Of a stretch of 64,000 nt of DNA, positions 11,586 to 18,360 are shown piece by piece. The notes beneath the pieces were generated by a model. That model did not search any database. It was not told the origin of the DNA and was given only the letters and a program-made list of their open reading frames with translations. The position numbers and the translations under genes are program-made. Every line of letters begins with the position of its first letter. Within the stretch, counting starts at the first letter, position 1. Source of the stretch: a virus; IMG/VR virus record IMGVR_UViG_3300017917_004176, positions 1 through 64,000 of that record; one strand, written 5' to 3'.

Positions 11586-11695
11586 AGGCGCCCAGGGAAA
11601 TGGCAAAAACTCTCCCGACAACACAACAATAACCTACTAACATGGTGCAAGTCCAAAGCCTTCACGGGCAGTAGGTGGCGCTCGATATGTTTATA
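11586..11695 (+). ncRNA. Unknown structured RNA inside the tRNA array
   Basis: Outer stem GGCGCC (11587) with GGCGCT (about 11678), inner hairpin GGGA/TCCC, and a second domain CCTACT/AGTAGG holding GGTGCAAGTCC and GCC-TTCACG-GGC. No ORF with a ribosome site. The GGTGCAAGTCC ... CGGGCAGTA words recall a cobalamin riboswitch core, but the B12 box is missing, so I do not make that call. Confidence 0.4.
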
Positions 11696-11713
11696 TGCCT
11701 GGAGGTGCTTTAT

Positions 11714-11866
11714 ATGGCTTTGAATAAAGCAATAGCAAGTGGAAAAGAAAAGCGCCAACCATACAGGAAGGCAAAGACTATTGATAAGCAGTGCAGAAAT
11801 CATGGAACTTGTAGATGGTGTTCTGGAAATAGACAACACAATAGTAAAAAAAGAATGTTATACTAA
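11714..11866 (+). CDS. Small basic Cys-rich protein, 50 aa
   Basis: ATG at 11714 after TGGAGGTG. Begins MALNKAIASGKEKRQPYRKA and carries CRNHGTCRWC with a later His, a likely zinc knuckle. I recall similar short basic proteins in many phages and actinobacteria without a known job. The stop lies one base before tRNA-Thr. Could bind RNA, given its charge and location, but that is a guess. Confidence 0.6.
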   Translation: MALNKAIASGKEKRQPYRKAKTIDKQCRNHGTCRWCSGNRQHNSKKRMLY

Positions 11867-11867
11867 C

Positions 11868-11939
11868 GCCATCGTAGCACAACGGCAGTGCAACTGACTT
11901 GTAATCAGTAGGTTGGAGGTTCAAATCCTTTCGGTGGCA
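11868..11939 (+). tRNA. tRNA-Thr (anticodon TGT)
   Basis: Acceptor GCCATCG/CGGTGGC (one G-T pair), anticodon arm ACTGA-CTTGTAA-TCAGT, T arm GGAGG-TTCAAAT-CCTTT, discriminator A. Confidence 0.94.
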
Positions 11940-11945
11940 TCTTTT

Positions 11946-12016
11946 AAGGGCATAGTTCAATGGTAGAATAGAGGTCTCCAAAACCTCGGATGGAGGTTCG
12001 AATCCTTCTGCCCTTG
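11946..12016 (+). tRNA. tRNA-Trp (anticodon CCA)
   Basis: Acceptor AAGGGCA/TGCCCTT, anticodon arm GAGGT-CTCCAAA-ACCTC, T arm GGAGG-TTCGAAT-CCTTC, discriminator G. Confidence 0.94.
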
Positions 12017-12035
12017 TTGCAAAAAACAAAATAGG

Positions 12036-12064
12036 TTGACAAAACCTAAAAAATGATTTATAAT
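12036..12064 (+). promoter_or_regulatory. Promoter TTGACA-17-TATAAT
   Basis: Boxes at 12036-12041 and 12059-12064, then TATTATATAAG. A fresh start inside the tRNA array, about 70 bases before tRNA-Glu. The leader at 12080-12134 includes GTGGGTTCGATGCGTCCCAT, a T-arm-like hairpin. Confidence 0.8.
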
Positions 12065-12134
12065 TATTATATAAGTTATTTTTAATTGTCTGGTTTGCAG
12101 TGGGTTCGATGCGTCCCATCAAAACGCATACCAA

Positions 12135-12206
12135 GGCCTATTAGTCAAGTGGTGAAGACGCTGCCCTTTCACGGCAGAGTCACAGGTTCGAATCCTGTAT
12201 AGGTCA
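12135..12206 (+). tRNA. tRNA-Glu (anticodon TTC)
   Basis: Acceptor GGCCTAT/ATAGGTC, anticodon arm CTGCC-CTTTCAC-GGCAG, T arm ACAGG-TTCGAAT-CCTGT, discriminator A. Confidence 0.94.
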
Positions 12207-12207
12207 T

Positions 12208-12281
12208 CGAGGGTTGGCTTAATTGGTTAAAGCACTCGTCTGATAAGCGAGAGATTGTGGGTTCAAGTCCCATACCCTCAA
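12208..12281 (+). tRNA. tRNA-Ile (anticodon GAT)
   Basis: Anticodon arm CTCGT-CTGATAA-GCGAG, D arm GCTT/AAGC, T arm GTGGG-TTCAAGT-CCCAT. The acceptor CGAGGGT/ACCCTCA leaves position 1 (C) opposite position 72 (A), an initiator-like mismatch in an elongator tRNA. Discriminator A. Confidence 0.9.
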
Positions 12282-12338
12282 TAAGAAAGAAGGTGTCATG
12301 TATAGACAGAGAACAGCAACATATAGAAATCTCATATC

Positions 12339-12461
12339 GTGACGCAGAAAGAACAGAAAGACAGGTTCAACAAAATCTATCAGTGGCGAAAGATAAACGC
12401 AGTCAAGACAATAATCTGCCCTCGGATGGTGGAACTCCACGCAAGGGTGTTGCAAGGGTGA
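12339..12461 (+). CDS. Possible small ORF, 40 aa
   Basis: GTG at 12339 opens a 40-codon frame (TQKEQKDRFNKIYQWRKI near the start) that reads like protein. However, no clear ribosome site precedes it and the segment 12424-12475 also folds into three hairpins (GTGG/CCAC, GCAA/TTGC, AGGG/CCCT). A 14-codon ORF from ATG 12299, with AGAAGG before it, overlaps its start by GTGA. The region 12282-12503 may be coding, structured RNA or both. Confidence 0.3.
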   Translation: MTQKEQKDRFNKIYQWRKINAVKTIICPRMVELHARVLQG

Positions 12462-12503
12462 AAGGCCCTGCCTGATACGATTTTTTATAGGAGATGGTAA
12501 AGA

Positions 12504-12914
12504 ATGAAAAGAGTTGCACTCGTGGCGATACTTTCATTGTTTACAATAGGTATAGGAAGTTGTGCGGCTGAACCTCAATTCATAAGCACAGACTTCCACA
12601 CATTTGAGGCCGAGTTTGTCAATAAAACTGAATATCAGAAAACTGACTACTGGGCCCAAATCAAAGGCAGGTATGTCAAGTGGACTGGTGTGGTGCTCGC
12701 TGTTCGTGAGGATGGCAGTATACTTATTGACATAAATCATCTTGAATTTGGAGTGGCAGAAGTTCTGCTCTCAACTGGCGAACCATCAGAAGTTTTGGCG
12801 TCCATCAATAAAGGTGACACAATCACTTTTATAGGTCGCCTCAACAGATTTGAGTATCGTGAGATTGGGCAGTACTTCTACTACCTATCAGTCGGGCAAA
12901 TAATTCCCGAATAG
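12504..12914 (+). CDS. Lipoprotein with possible OB-fold domain, 136 aa
   Basis: A clear lipoprotein signal: basic MKR, hydrophobic core, lipobox IGSC with Cys20. The mature part has the pattern YVKWTGVVLAVREDGSILID and NKGDTITFIGRLNRFEY, similar in spacing to the C-terminal domain of the membrane protein at 9992. RBS AGGAGATGG. Exported and anchored outside the membrane; surface lipoproteins in phages often block superinfection, which is possible here but not shown. Confidence 0.6.
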   Translation: MKRVALVAILSLFTIGIGSCAAEPQFISTDFHTFEAEFVNKTEYQKTDYWAQIKGRYVKWTGVVLAVREDGSILIDINHLEFGVAEVLLSTGEPSEVLASINKGDTITFIGRLNRFEYREIGQYFYYLSVGQIIPE

Positions 12915-12930
12915 GCATTTCCGTAAAATG

Positions 12931-12959
12931 TTGACAACTTTAATTTTATATGATATAAT
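12931..12959 (+). promoter_or_regulatory. Promoter TTGACA-17-TATAAT
   Basis: Boxes at 12931-12936 and 12954-12959, then TATTATATAAG. The leader that follows (12980-13060) can pair AGTCCC with GGGACT around a CTGG/CCAG hairpin. Confidence 0.8.
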
Positions 12960-13074
12960 TATTATATAAGTTAAAGTTTATTAGTCCCTTATGTCTGGTG
13001 CACCAACCAGAAGAACTCTCTATCCTGCTTGTGGGACTTTCAGGGTAGCACTTTATATACAAGGAGGGAAACTT

Positions 13075-13611
13075 ATGCCGAATTGGTGCGACAATGTAGT
13101 TTATATCTATAAGTCTGAGCATGTTTCTCCCGACCTATATAAAGAGTTGGTGAGGGCTTGTGACGACAGTCGCTTACTCGACTTTCTACATCCTATGCCC
13201 CAAGAGTTGCGTGATGGTTACGCGGCCAACCATTCAGATGATAGATGGTATCACTGGGCCAACAAACACTGGGGCACTAAATGGGATGTGGACTCACCCA
13301 CCGTATTCAAAGACGACGATTACTCAATAGGTATATCGTTCTCTACGGCATGGGCAGCCCCACTAGGGGCTTTCGAACACGCACACAACAAGTGGGGATT
13401 AGAATATCATCTAATGTTCCATGAGCCGGGCGTGGAGTTGCTTGGCGAGGCAACTCATCATGGAGAAGAGTACTACGACTTCCCTTCGAACTGGGACTCA
13501 AAAGAAGACATCAAGAATGCTCTTCGACGCATCCCACAGGAAATCATAGATGCTTTCGACTTGAAGGAATTGTGGCGCGAAATCTACAATGATAATCGTG
13601 AAAATCGCTAA
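13075..13611 (+). CDS. DUF1281 (YubB-like) family protein, 178 aa
   Basis: Starts with the signature MPNWCDNVVYIY and continues with FSTAWAAPLGAFEHAHNKWG, typical of the ferredoxin-like YubB/DUF1281 proteins found in phages and plasmids. Rich in Trp and His. ATG at 13075 follows AAGGAGGG; the frame is open further upstream into the leader but without a ribosome site. Higher GC than nearby genes. Family function is unknown. Confidence 0.7.
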   Translation: MPNWCDNVVYIYKSEHVSPDLYKELVRACDDSRLLDFLHPMPQELRDGYAANHSDDRWYHWANKHWGTKWDVDSPTVFKDDDYSIGISFSTAWAAPLGAFEHAHNKWGLEYHLMFHEPGVELLGEATHHGEEYYDFPSNWDSKEDIKNALRRIPQEIIDAFDLKELWREIYNDNRENR

Positions 13612-13682
13612 TCCTATTTGACTCATCAAAAACTCTGCACAGATGTTTGGATAGGTTTCCTCTGTGCCCCGCCAAAAAGAAT

Positions 13683-13714
13683 AGACCATGGGTTGCGCGC
13701 CCGTGGTCTTTTTT
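13683..13714. terminator. Bidirectional terminator GACCATGGG/CCCGTGGTC
   Basis: 9-bp stem and T-run between convergent genes, with an A-tract on the other side that suits leftward transcription too. Confidence 0.85.
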
Positions 13715-14158
13715 TTATTGTGTCGTATGAAACTGCGGCAGAGCCTTCACGCGCCTCCATCTGCGGTCCTCATACTCAACCTGTTTCTGTATAATACCCT
13801 TCTCTTCTAATAGGTTAAAGTATTTGCCTATGGTGTTGCGGTGTACTCCTAGTTGCCGAGAGAGATTTGAATATGATGGTAGGAAATATCCATCTCGTTC
13901 CATCACTATTTCATATAAAGTATATAGCACTACATAATCTATCTTCTCACCAAAACCCCACTCGCGCCGAGCATGGCCCTCAAAAAGAAATATATCGAGA
14001 GATGACAAAGTGACCACAGCCGATGACCCCCTGCCTTTAACAGCAAAATGAGTTGTGTATCTTTGCCATTTCTCTATATATTTTTTTCTGTCTTTCGAGA
14101 ATGTTTTATAGGGCATTCCGATTATCTCTAATAGTTCTAATAAGGTCAGGGTTTTCAT
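13715..14158 (-). CDS. Winged-helix transcription regulator, leftward, 147 aa
   Basis: The only leftward gene in the first 52 kb. The C-terminal half has a helix-turn-helix of the replication-initiator or GntR kind: PSYSNLSRQLGVHRNTIGKY, then LLEEKGIIQKQ as the wing start. The N-terminus (MKTLTLLELLEIIGMPYKTF) may be a second HTH. RBS AAAGGAG. A 24-bp inverted repeat overlies its promoter region, which suggests autoregulation, and a rightward promoter lies back to back. Likely a repressor or switch for the small-gene operon to its right; inferred. Confidence 0.65.
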   Translation of the reverse strand: MKTLTLLELLEIIGMPYKTFSKDRKKYIEKWQRYTTHFAVKGRGSSAVVTLSSLDIFLFEGHARREWGFGEKIDYVVLYTLYEIVMERDGYFLPSYSNLSRQLGVHRNTIGKYFNLLEEKGIIQKQVEYEDRRWRRVKALPQFHTTQ

Positions 14159-14193
14159 TGCGACATCTCCTTTGAGTTTTCCGATTAAAATGT

Positions 14194-14217
14194 GCTATTA
14201 TATATATATTTAATAGC
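14194..14217. promoter_or_regulatory. Operator candidate GCTATTA/TAATAGC
   Basis: Perfect 7-bp arms around ten A/T bases. It overlaps a leftward -10 box (TATAAT on the minus strand) with a weak -35 TAGATT 17 bases away, and lies just left of the rightward promoter at 14241. Confidence 0.6.
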
Positions 14218-14240
14218 ATAATCTAGTCGGGAAATTTTAC

Positions 14241-14269
14241 TTGATAATTTTGTAAATATATGGTATAAT
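14241..14269 (+). promoter_or_regulatory. Promoter TTGATA-17-TATAAT
   Basis: Boxes at 14241-14246 and 14264-14269, then ATATATATAAG. Heads the small-gene operon 14301-17575. Confidence 0.75.
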
Positions 14270-14300
14270 ATATATATAAGATAAAAATAGGGGGAATAGT

Positions 14301-14747
14301 ATGAGCGACATCAAAATTAAGAGTTATTATTATGAAGAGCCCAATCAGGAATATATAATGAACTTGGGGTGGGCCATCGAACAAGATAATGAAAATAGTA
14401 ATAACGCCTTGTATTTACAAATCAAAGACAAGTTAGGTAAAAAGAATTGGGACACCATGTATCACAAAGAAAAGATAGATTTCATAATGACTGCTATGGG
14501 CGCCGACTCTCAAACTGCCGAACTTATGGTTGGTTATTATAATTGGAAACACTGCAAAAATAAAATCAGTCATGTTAAAGCCGCATTCTTTGATTGCGAA
14601 ATGGACTTCATGGAGGCGCAGTTTGATATTCATAGTCTTAAATATAATTTGCAGTCTGCTAAATCTACAAAACGCAAGTCTAGCAAGAGCAACAATAATG
14701 ACGATAATTTTGGCGGCGGCTTTTTCGCAGGGAGGTTATGGGGATAA
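14301..14747 (+). CDS. Hypothetical protein, 148 aa
   Basis: First gene of a tightly packed rightward operon. The protein is soluble with a helical middle, and ends in a low-complexity tail: a Lys/Ser/Asn-rich segment then DDNFGGGFFAGRLWG. RBS AGGGGGAA. The stop overlaps the next start (TAATG). No family recognised. Confidence 0.65.
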   Translation: MSDIKIKSYYYEEPNQEYIMNLGWAIEQDNENSNNALYLQIKDKLGKKNWDTMYHKEKIDFIMTAMGADSQTAELMVGYYNWKHCKNKISHVKAAFFDCEMDFMEAQFDIHSLKYNLQSAKSTKRKSSKSNNNDDNFGGGFFAGRLWG

Positions 14748-15022
14748 TGTATTATACACAAAAATGGGTTATGGACGACTACTATCATGTGGCGCACCCG
14801 AACCAAATCAATTTACAACATTGGCGCTATCCAGCGATAGACTTGGGGTATACGCAAGTTGTAGATTATATTCAATTCTTAAAAGCAAATTATACGAGTG
14901 TGCGGGTGCGTGTCAATCGTGACTACAAAGGCAAGTTGGTTGGTCTGCTTATTGATTTCAAAGACCAGACTGAATGCGATAATTTAGTTCAAATCCTAAA
15001 TGAAAGGAGTGCGGCCCAATGA
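14747..15022 (+). CDS. Hypothetical protein, 91 aa
   Basis: ATG at 14747 overlaps the previous stop as TAATG; GGGAGG lies 11 bases upstream. A nearer ATG at 14738 is too close to that ribosome site. The protein starts MYYTQKWVMDDYYHVAHPNQ and is rich in Tyr and Gln with a basic middle. Unknown function. Confidence 0.6.
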   Translation: MYYTQKWVMDDYYHVAHPNQINLQHWRYPAIDLGYTQVVDYIQFLKANYTSVRVRVNRDYKGKLVGLLIDFKDQTECDNLVQILNERSAAQ

Positions 15023-15216
15023 AAAATTTTAACCTTCTATTGAGTGAAGATGAAGTAAAATCTATATTAACTGCTATTGATAGCAGGTATGCGGAATTAG
15101 ATGAAGCATTGGCTTACTTAAACCAAGAAAAGTATGGCGACATGTACGACGACATTATAACTGAAATGGAATACTATGATGGTCTTGCCAAGCGACTTGA
15201 AAATCTTTTGAAATAA
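15019..15216 (+). CDS. Small acidic helical protein, 65 aa
   Basis: ATG overlaps the preceding stop as ATGA. Acidic, probably a helical hairpin (LLLSEDEVKSILTAIDSRY). The segment downstream holds a consensus promoter on the opposite strand pointing back over this gene. Unknown function. Confidence 0.6.
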   Translation: MKNFNLLLSEDEVKSILTAIDSRYAELDEALAYLNQEKYGDMYDDIITEMEYYDGLAKRLENLLK

Positions 15217-15255
15217 GTTTATTTTTCAGTCGTCAAGTTTCTTTATTATATTTAT

Positions 15256-15285
15256 ATTATAGCACAAAATAATCGGAATTGTCAA
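15256..15285 (-). promoter_or_regulatory. Leftward antisense promoter TTGACA-18-TATAAT
   Basis: Minus-strand TTGACA (plus 15280-15285), 18-base spacer, TATAAT (plus 15256-15261). It reads antisense over 15216-14301 toward the leftward regulator at 14158, a layout like a lambda PRE promoter. Confidence 0.6.
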
Positions 15286-15305
15286 GTACAAAAAGGAGGT
15301 GCCCT

Positions 15306-15446
15306 ATGGATACTTTAATTGGTATCCTGTGGACAACATGGGAGTTAGTTAATATAGCATTTTGGTTATTTATATTTGTAGTATTTATTGCCTCTATATG
15401 GCATTGGAGTGAAATAGTTTGGAACAAATGGTTTAATCGACAATAG
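15306..15446 (+). CDS. Small membrane protein, 46 aa
   Basis: ATG at 15306 after AAGGAGGTG. One long hydrophobic helix rich in Trp (WTTWELVNIAFWLFIFVVFI) and a basic C-terminus (NKWFNRQ). First of a series of very small membrane proteins in this operon. Confidence 0.65.
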   Translation: MDTLIGILWTTWELVNIAFWLFIFVVFIASIWHWSEIVWNKWFNRQ

Positions 15447-15457
15447 GAGGAAAGAAT

Positions 15458-15676
15458 ATGTTAAACACTAGACAAGATGAAATAAAGATTTTGGCCGCAT
15501 ATTATGATGAAATGTATAATAAGTTAGACGATGATGTTCATGAATTATACCATGCTATTGAACAAAATGTCAAGCAACTTGAAGAGTTAAAGAAAGAGCG
15601 TAATAAATATGAGGCGCTTGTTCTTGCTTATGAGTATGAATTAGAGCGATTGCAGCGAGGAGGTCTAACTCTATGA
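15458..15676 (+). CDS. Coiled-coil protein, 72 aa
   Basis: Charged throughout with heptad-like Leu spacing (IEQNVKQLEELKKERNKYEA), so probably a coiled coil. RBS AGGAGGAA. The stop overlaps the next gene by four bases. Unknown function. Confidence 0.6.
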   Translation: MLNTRQDEIKILAAYYDEMYNKLDDDVHELYHAIEQNVKQLEELKKERNKYEALVLAYEYELERLQRGGLTL

Positions 15677-15930
15677 TTAGGTCAGCACAAGATATTCGCA
15701 GTGAAATGCAAGAGACAGAGGATTATAAAAGAATTGTAGAGAAAGAAGTTTTTAATGTTATGCGCGCTATCGAGTCTGCAAAAGAGCGTGGATTCACAAG
15801 TACATGTTTTAGTGTGGCTCATCAGTATAAAGACGAGATTAAAAAAATGTTTTTAGTCAAAGGATATTCGTTTAGACCAACAGGATATATTGGCGGCGTC
15901 TGGCAACAGACTGAACATATTTGTTGGTAA
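15673..15930 (+). CDS. Hypothetical protein, 85 aa
   Basis: ATG overlaps the previous stop; AGGAGG within the preceding gene serves as ribosome site. N-terminal half helical and charged, C-terminal half aromatic and glycine-rich (FRPTGYIGGVWQQTEHICW). No match recognised. Confidence 0.6.
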   Translation: MIRSAQDIRSEMQETEDYKRIVEKEVFNVMRAIESAKERGFTSTCFSVAHQYKDEIKKMFLVKGYSFRPTGYIGGVWQQTEHICW

Positions 15931-15964
15931 GATAATTATAATTTAGACAAGGTGGTTTTTATAT

Positions 15965-16072
15965 ATGATACACACATTAGTCAATACTATTGGTTTGCAG
16001 AATATACTAATTCTAGTAATTGGTTCCATAGCAGTATTTATGGGCTGCATTTATCTTGAAAGGAAAGGGTGA
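15965..16072 (+). CDS. Small membrane protein, 35 aa
   Basis: ATG at 15965 after AAGGTGG. One hydrophobic helix (LILVIGSIAVFMGCIYL) and a short basic end. Overlooked by length filters but with good signals and operon position. Confidence 0.5.
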   Translation: MIHTLVNTIGLQNILILVIGSIAVFMGCIYLERKG

Positions 16073-16077
16073 TTTGC

Positions 16078-16368
16078 ATGAATAAATATCGAGTATATCT
16101 ATGGTTCGACGAATATAAACGAATGAACGCAAACGAACTTCTCAACTATGCGGCGAACGCTGTTCGTTCCAAAGATGCAGAAGAGTTAGAGTACGACTTG
16201 GTTGAAGAAGGTTTATATAAAATAACCTTTAAGTTCAAGTTCGAAATCGAAACTGATAATATGTTTGGTGCATTCCAAAGTCTATCCCAGCACCTAGATA
16301 GCGCGACACGCATGCAAATTGTAAAGGTAAAAGATGATGAGAAATCCATGGAAGAAGTTTCGCAATGA
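16078..16368 (+). CDS. Hypothetical protein, 96 aa
   Basis: ATG at 16078 with AAAGGAAAGGG upstream. Mixed alpha/beta look: MNKYRVYLWFDEYKRMNANE, then a beta-like stretch YKITFKFKFEIET. No family recognised. Overlaps the next small ORF by 35 bases. Confidence 0.6.
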   Translation: MNKYRVYLWFDEYKRMNANELLNYAANAVRSKDAEELEYDLVEEGLYKITFKFKFEIETDNMFGAFQSLSQHLDSATRMQIVKVKDDEKSMEEVSQ

Positions 16369-16453
16369 GTGGGCGATAAAGCCAGTGACGAAAATAAAAG
16401 AAAGTAAAAAGATTTACAATAGAAAGAAAGAGAAGAGGGTGGCGGCCGAATGA
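16334..16453 (+). CDS. Small basic protein, 39 aa
   Basis: ATG at 16334 inside the end of the previous gene, with AAAGGTAAAAG ahead. Highly basic (SKKIYNRKKEKRVAAE at the end). Its stop overlaps the next start (ATGA). Coding is supported by its placement in a chain of overlapping genes; function unknown. Confidence 0.45.
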   Translation: MMRNPWKKFRNEWAIKPVTKIKESKKIYNRKKEKRVAAE

Positions 16454-16557
16454 TGGGAACTCTGTTTGTTTGGGTTCTGGCTCTCGGACTTTGGTTCGTT
16501 GTGGCCCCACTCTTCTTGTTGCTTTTAATTATTATATATAATTTAACTAAAAAATAA
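16450..16557 (+). CDS. Small membrane protein, 35 aa
   Basis: ATG at 16450 overlapping the previous stop, with AGAGGGTGG upstream. Nearly all hydrophobic (LFVWVLALGLWFVVAPLF) with a short NLTKK tail: one membrane helix. Confidence 0.55.
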   Translation: MMGTLFVWVLALGLWFVVAPLFLLLLIIIYNLTKK

Positions 16558-16569
16558 ATAGGTGTTCTT

Positions 16570-16737
16570 ATGAAAAGACAATGTGATGTTTGCGGCGAAA
16601 CTCATGGGTTTGAGAACTGGTGGTCTTTGCGCAGCCTAGAAACTAGAAAGGTTGTTGTTGAAGGTCATAGAAAATGTGTGGATAAGTTCAAGGAAGATTA
16701 TCAGAACAATCCACCTAAAAGGGGGAAACACAAATGA
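16570..16737 (+). CDS. Small Cys-containing protein, 55 aa
   Basis: ATG at 16570. An N-terminal CDVC pair (residues 5-8) with His12 and a later Cys could form one zinc site. C-terminus basic (PPKRGKHK). Its stop overlaps the next start as ATGA. RBS is weak (AGGTG). Unknown. Confidence 0.55.
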   Translation: MKRQCDVCGETHGFENWWSLRSLETRKVVVEGHRKCVDKFKEDYQNNPPKRGKHK

Positions 16738-16946
16738 GTTATATCCAAGAAGGTATAATTTATGCTACACAAAAATATAAGAGTTCTAGAATGCTACATT
16801 ATTCTTTGGCGGCATTAGAAACAGAATATATGATGGCTATTTTAGAAGAAGAATATGAAAATCATTTAAAGGAGTGCTACTTGAATGGCTGGGAACCTCA
16901 ATGCGTAGTTGATTTCCTAGTCGGGAGAGTGGCGAAATGTTTATAG
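16734..16946 (+). CDS. Hypothetical protein, 70 aa
   Basis: ATG overlaps the previous stop; AAAGGGGG lies upstream. Helical, acidic middle with two Cys near the end. It overlaps the lysozyme-like gene by ten bases, which suggests coupling. Unknown function. Confidence 0.6.
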   Translation: MSYIQEGIIYATQKYKSSRMLHYSLAALETEYMMAILEEEYENHLKECYLNGWEPQCVVDFLVGRVAKCL

Positions 16947-17575
16947 TTATAACTGCTATTATGATACTTGTTAATATAATTATAAAGATGTGGCATAAGA
17001 AATTTGAAATTCTGGCGCTCACATCTTTTATTTTTATATTTTCAAATCTATCAGAGCTGAATTCTTGGGTTGGTGTTAGATATGATAATGATGGTGTTGT
17101 AATAGCACAAGAACTAACACCAAGAGATAGTATAACAAGAGAAAAAAATTTAGGTATATATGCTTCTGGTTTTTGCGATACTGATCTTGAATGTAAGATT
17201 ATAGACATAGCCAACTATGCATACTGGGGTGGGTTTCGAGGAAACACTTTAAATGAGGCGATAGCAGTTGCGTTAGCAGAATCAGCTGGCGACCCCAAGG
17301 CAGTAAATGTAAATAAAAATAAATCTCGCGATATTGGGCTCTGGCAAATTAATACTTCTGCACATAAGTGGGCAAAAGAAAAAGATTTATATCAACCTTA
17401 TTATAATGCGCACGCAGCCTTTAAGATTTATAAATCTAGCGGCTGGCGTGCTTGGTATGCCCATACTCCTCTTCGTGGAAAATATGGCTCAAATCCAAGA
17501 TATATATACTATAAAAAAATTGTGGATAAATATATGAAAGAATTGACATTCAATCCATATCTTGATAAAAAATAA
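16937..17575 (+). CDS. Membrane-anchored lytic transglycosylase-like protein, 212 aa
   Basis: Two hydrophobic segments (residues about 2-17 and 24-40) precede an SLT/lysozyme-like domain with catalytic Glu115 in AVALAESAGDPKAVN and the classic continuation DIGLWQIN, then FKIYKSSGWRAWYAH. Such enzymes cut the glycan strands of peptidoglycan from outside the membrane. Being anchored and sitting in an early operon, it may help locally rather than act as the main lysin. Overlaps the preceding gene by ten bases. Confidence 0.75.
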   Translation: MFIVITAIMILVNIIIKMWHKKFEILALTSFIFIFSNLSELNSWVGVRYDNDGVVIAQELTPRDSITREKNLGIYASGFCDTDLECKIIDIANYAYWGGFRGNTLNEAIAVALAESAGDPKAVNVNKNKSRDIGLWQINTSAHKWAKEKDLYQPYYNAHAAFKIYKSSGWRAWYAHTPLRGKYGSNPRYIYYKKIVDKYMKELTFNPYLDKK

Positions 17576-17590
17576 AAAATATGTTATAAT
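17562..17590 (+). promoter_or_regulatory. Promoter TTGATA-17-TATAAT
   Basis: -35 lies in the last codons of the transglycosylase gene; -10 at 17585-17590, then TATTATATAAG. Confidence 0.75.
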
Positions 17591-17622
17591 TATTATATAA
17601 GATAAAATTGGAGGTTTTGTTT

Positions 17623-18096
17623 ATGACATATGATTATATGACACTGCGTAGGCAACAGCCCTACATCTTCAAAGATTTTCAGGATATGGGTATAGACCAA
17701 ATCTATTTTCAAAGGTTAGAAGAATTAGTAGAAGACAAGGAGTGGTTTACAATGAATACACAAGAGAGAGTAAAGTTTCTAATGGAGAATGTCCAAGGGT
17801 GCGATGAGAAGTTTGCCAAAGTATTGGCTGACTTTGATTTAACTTCCAAACAATTTATTCCAACAAAAAAAACTGAAACTAATTGGGGACCTAAGCTAAA
17901 AGATACACAAGAGTTAAATAAAGTAGCACTTATTATAAAAGAGAAGTTTGGCAAAGAGCCATTTAAGTCTAGGGACTTATCTACTCATATTAACTTTTTA
18001 AGTTCTGCCCAGTTACCTTCTCGTCTTCGTAAACTGGTCGAGTCAAATGCGCTTGTCGATTTAGGTGGCTCGCCAAAGAGCTATCAATTAAAATAG
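17623..18096 (+). CDS. Hypothetical protein, 157 aa
   Basis: ATG at 17623 after TTGGAGG; the in-frame TTG at 17608 is upstream of that site. The C-terminal third (KSRDLSTHINFLSSAQLPSR then LRKLVESNALVDLG) looks like a winged helix. The N-terminal part is helical and aromatic. Possibly a DNA-binding protein; no family named. Confidence 0.6.
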   Translation: MTYDYMTLRRQQPYIFKDFQDMGIDQIYFQRLEELVEDKEWFTMNTQERVKFLMENVQGCDEKFAKVLADFDLTSKQFIPTKKTETNWGPKLKDTQELNKVALIIKEKFGKEPFKSRDLSTHINFLSSAQLPSRLRKLVESNALVDLGGSPKSYQLK

Positions 18097-18106
18097 GAGG
18101 TACTTA

Positions 18107-18184
18107 ATGGGTTGGGGTGAACTAATTGCCTGTTTAGTAGTATTTATAATTATAATTTGGATTGGAAAAATACCAAATCGTTAG
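18107..18184 (+). CDS. Tiny membrane protein, 25 aa
   Basis: ATG at 18107 after TAGGAGG. One helix (LIACLVVFIIIIWIG) with a KIPNR tail. Good ribosome site and operon position, but very short. Confidence 0.45.
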   Translation: MGWGELIACLVVFIIIIWIGKIPNR

Positions 18185-18195
18185 GAGGCGTTAAT

Positions 18196-18360
18196 ATGTT
18201 CGACTGGATAAATGTTCAGCCGTGGTTGTTTTGGTTTCTAGTTGGTGGGTTAACGCTTTCCATCATTATGGAAATTGTTTATTATTTCAGAATACAAAAA
18301 ATCAAACGAGTGCTACAAGCATTTCTCGGCATAGAGTTTGAGAAAGGGGACGACGAATGA
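18196..18360 (+). CDS. Small membrane protein, 54 aa
   Basis: ATG at 18196 after TAGGAGG. One hydrophobic helix (WLFWFLVGGLTLSIIMEIVY), then a basic then acidic tail. Stop overlaps the next start (ATGA). Confidence 0.6.
   Translation: MFDWINVQPWLFWFLVGGLTLSIIMEIVYYFRIQKIKRVLQAFLGIEFEKGDDE

Noticed and set aside
11586-11695. Cobalamin riboswitch
   Set aside because: Some core words match, but the B12 box is missing, the fold differs and it is not upstream of nrdJ.
12257-12475. 72-codon frame starting inside tRNA-Ile
   Set aside because: Its start lies in the tRNA and no ribosome site precedes any internal start; the overlapping 40-codon frame is slightly better, and neither is certain.
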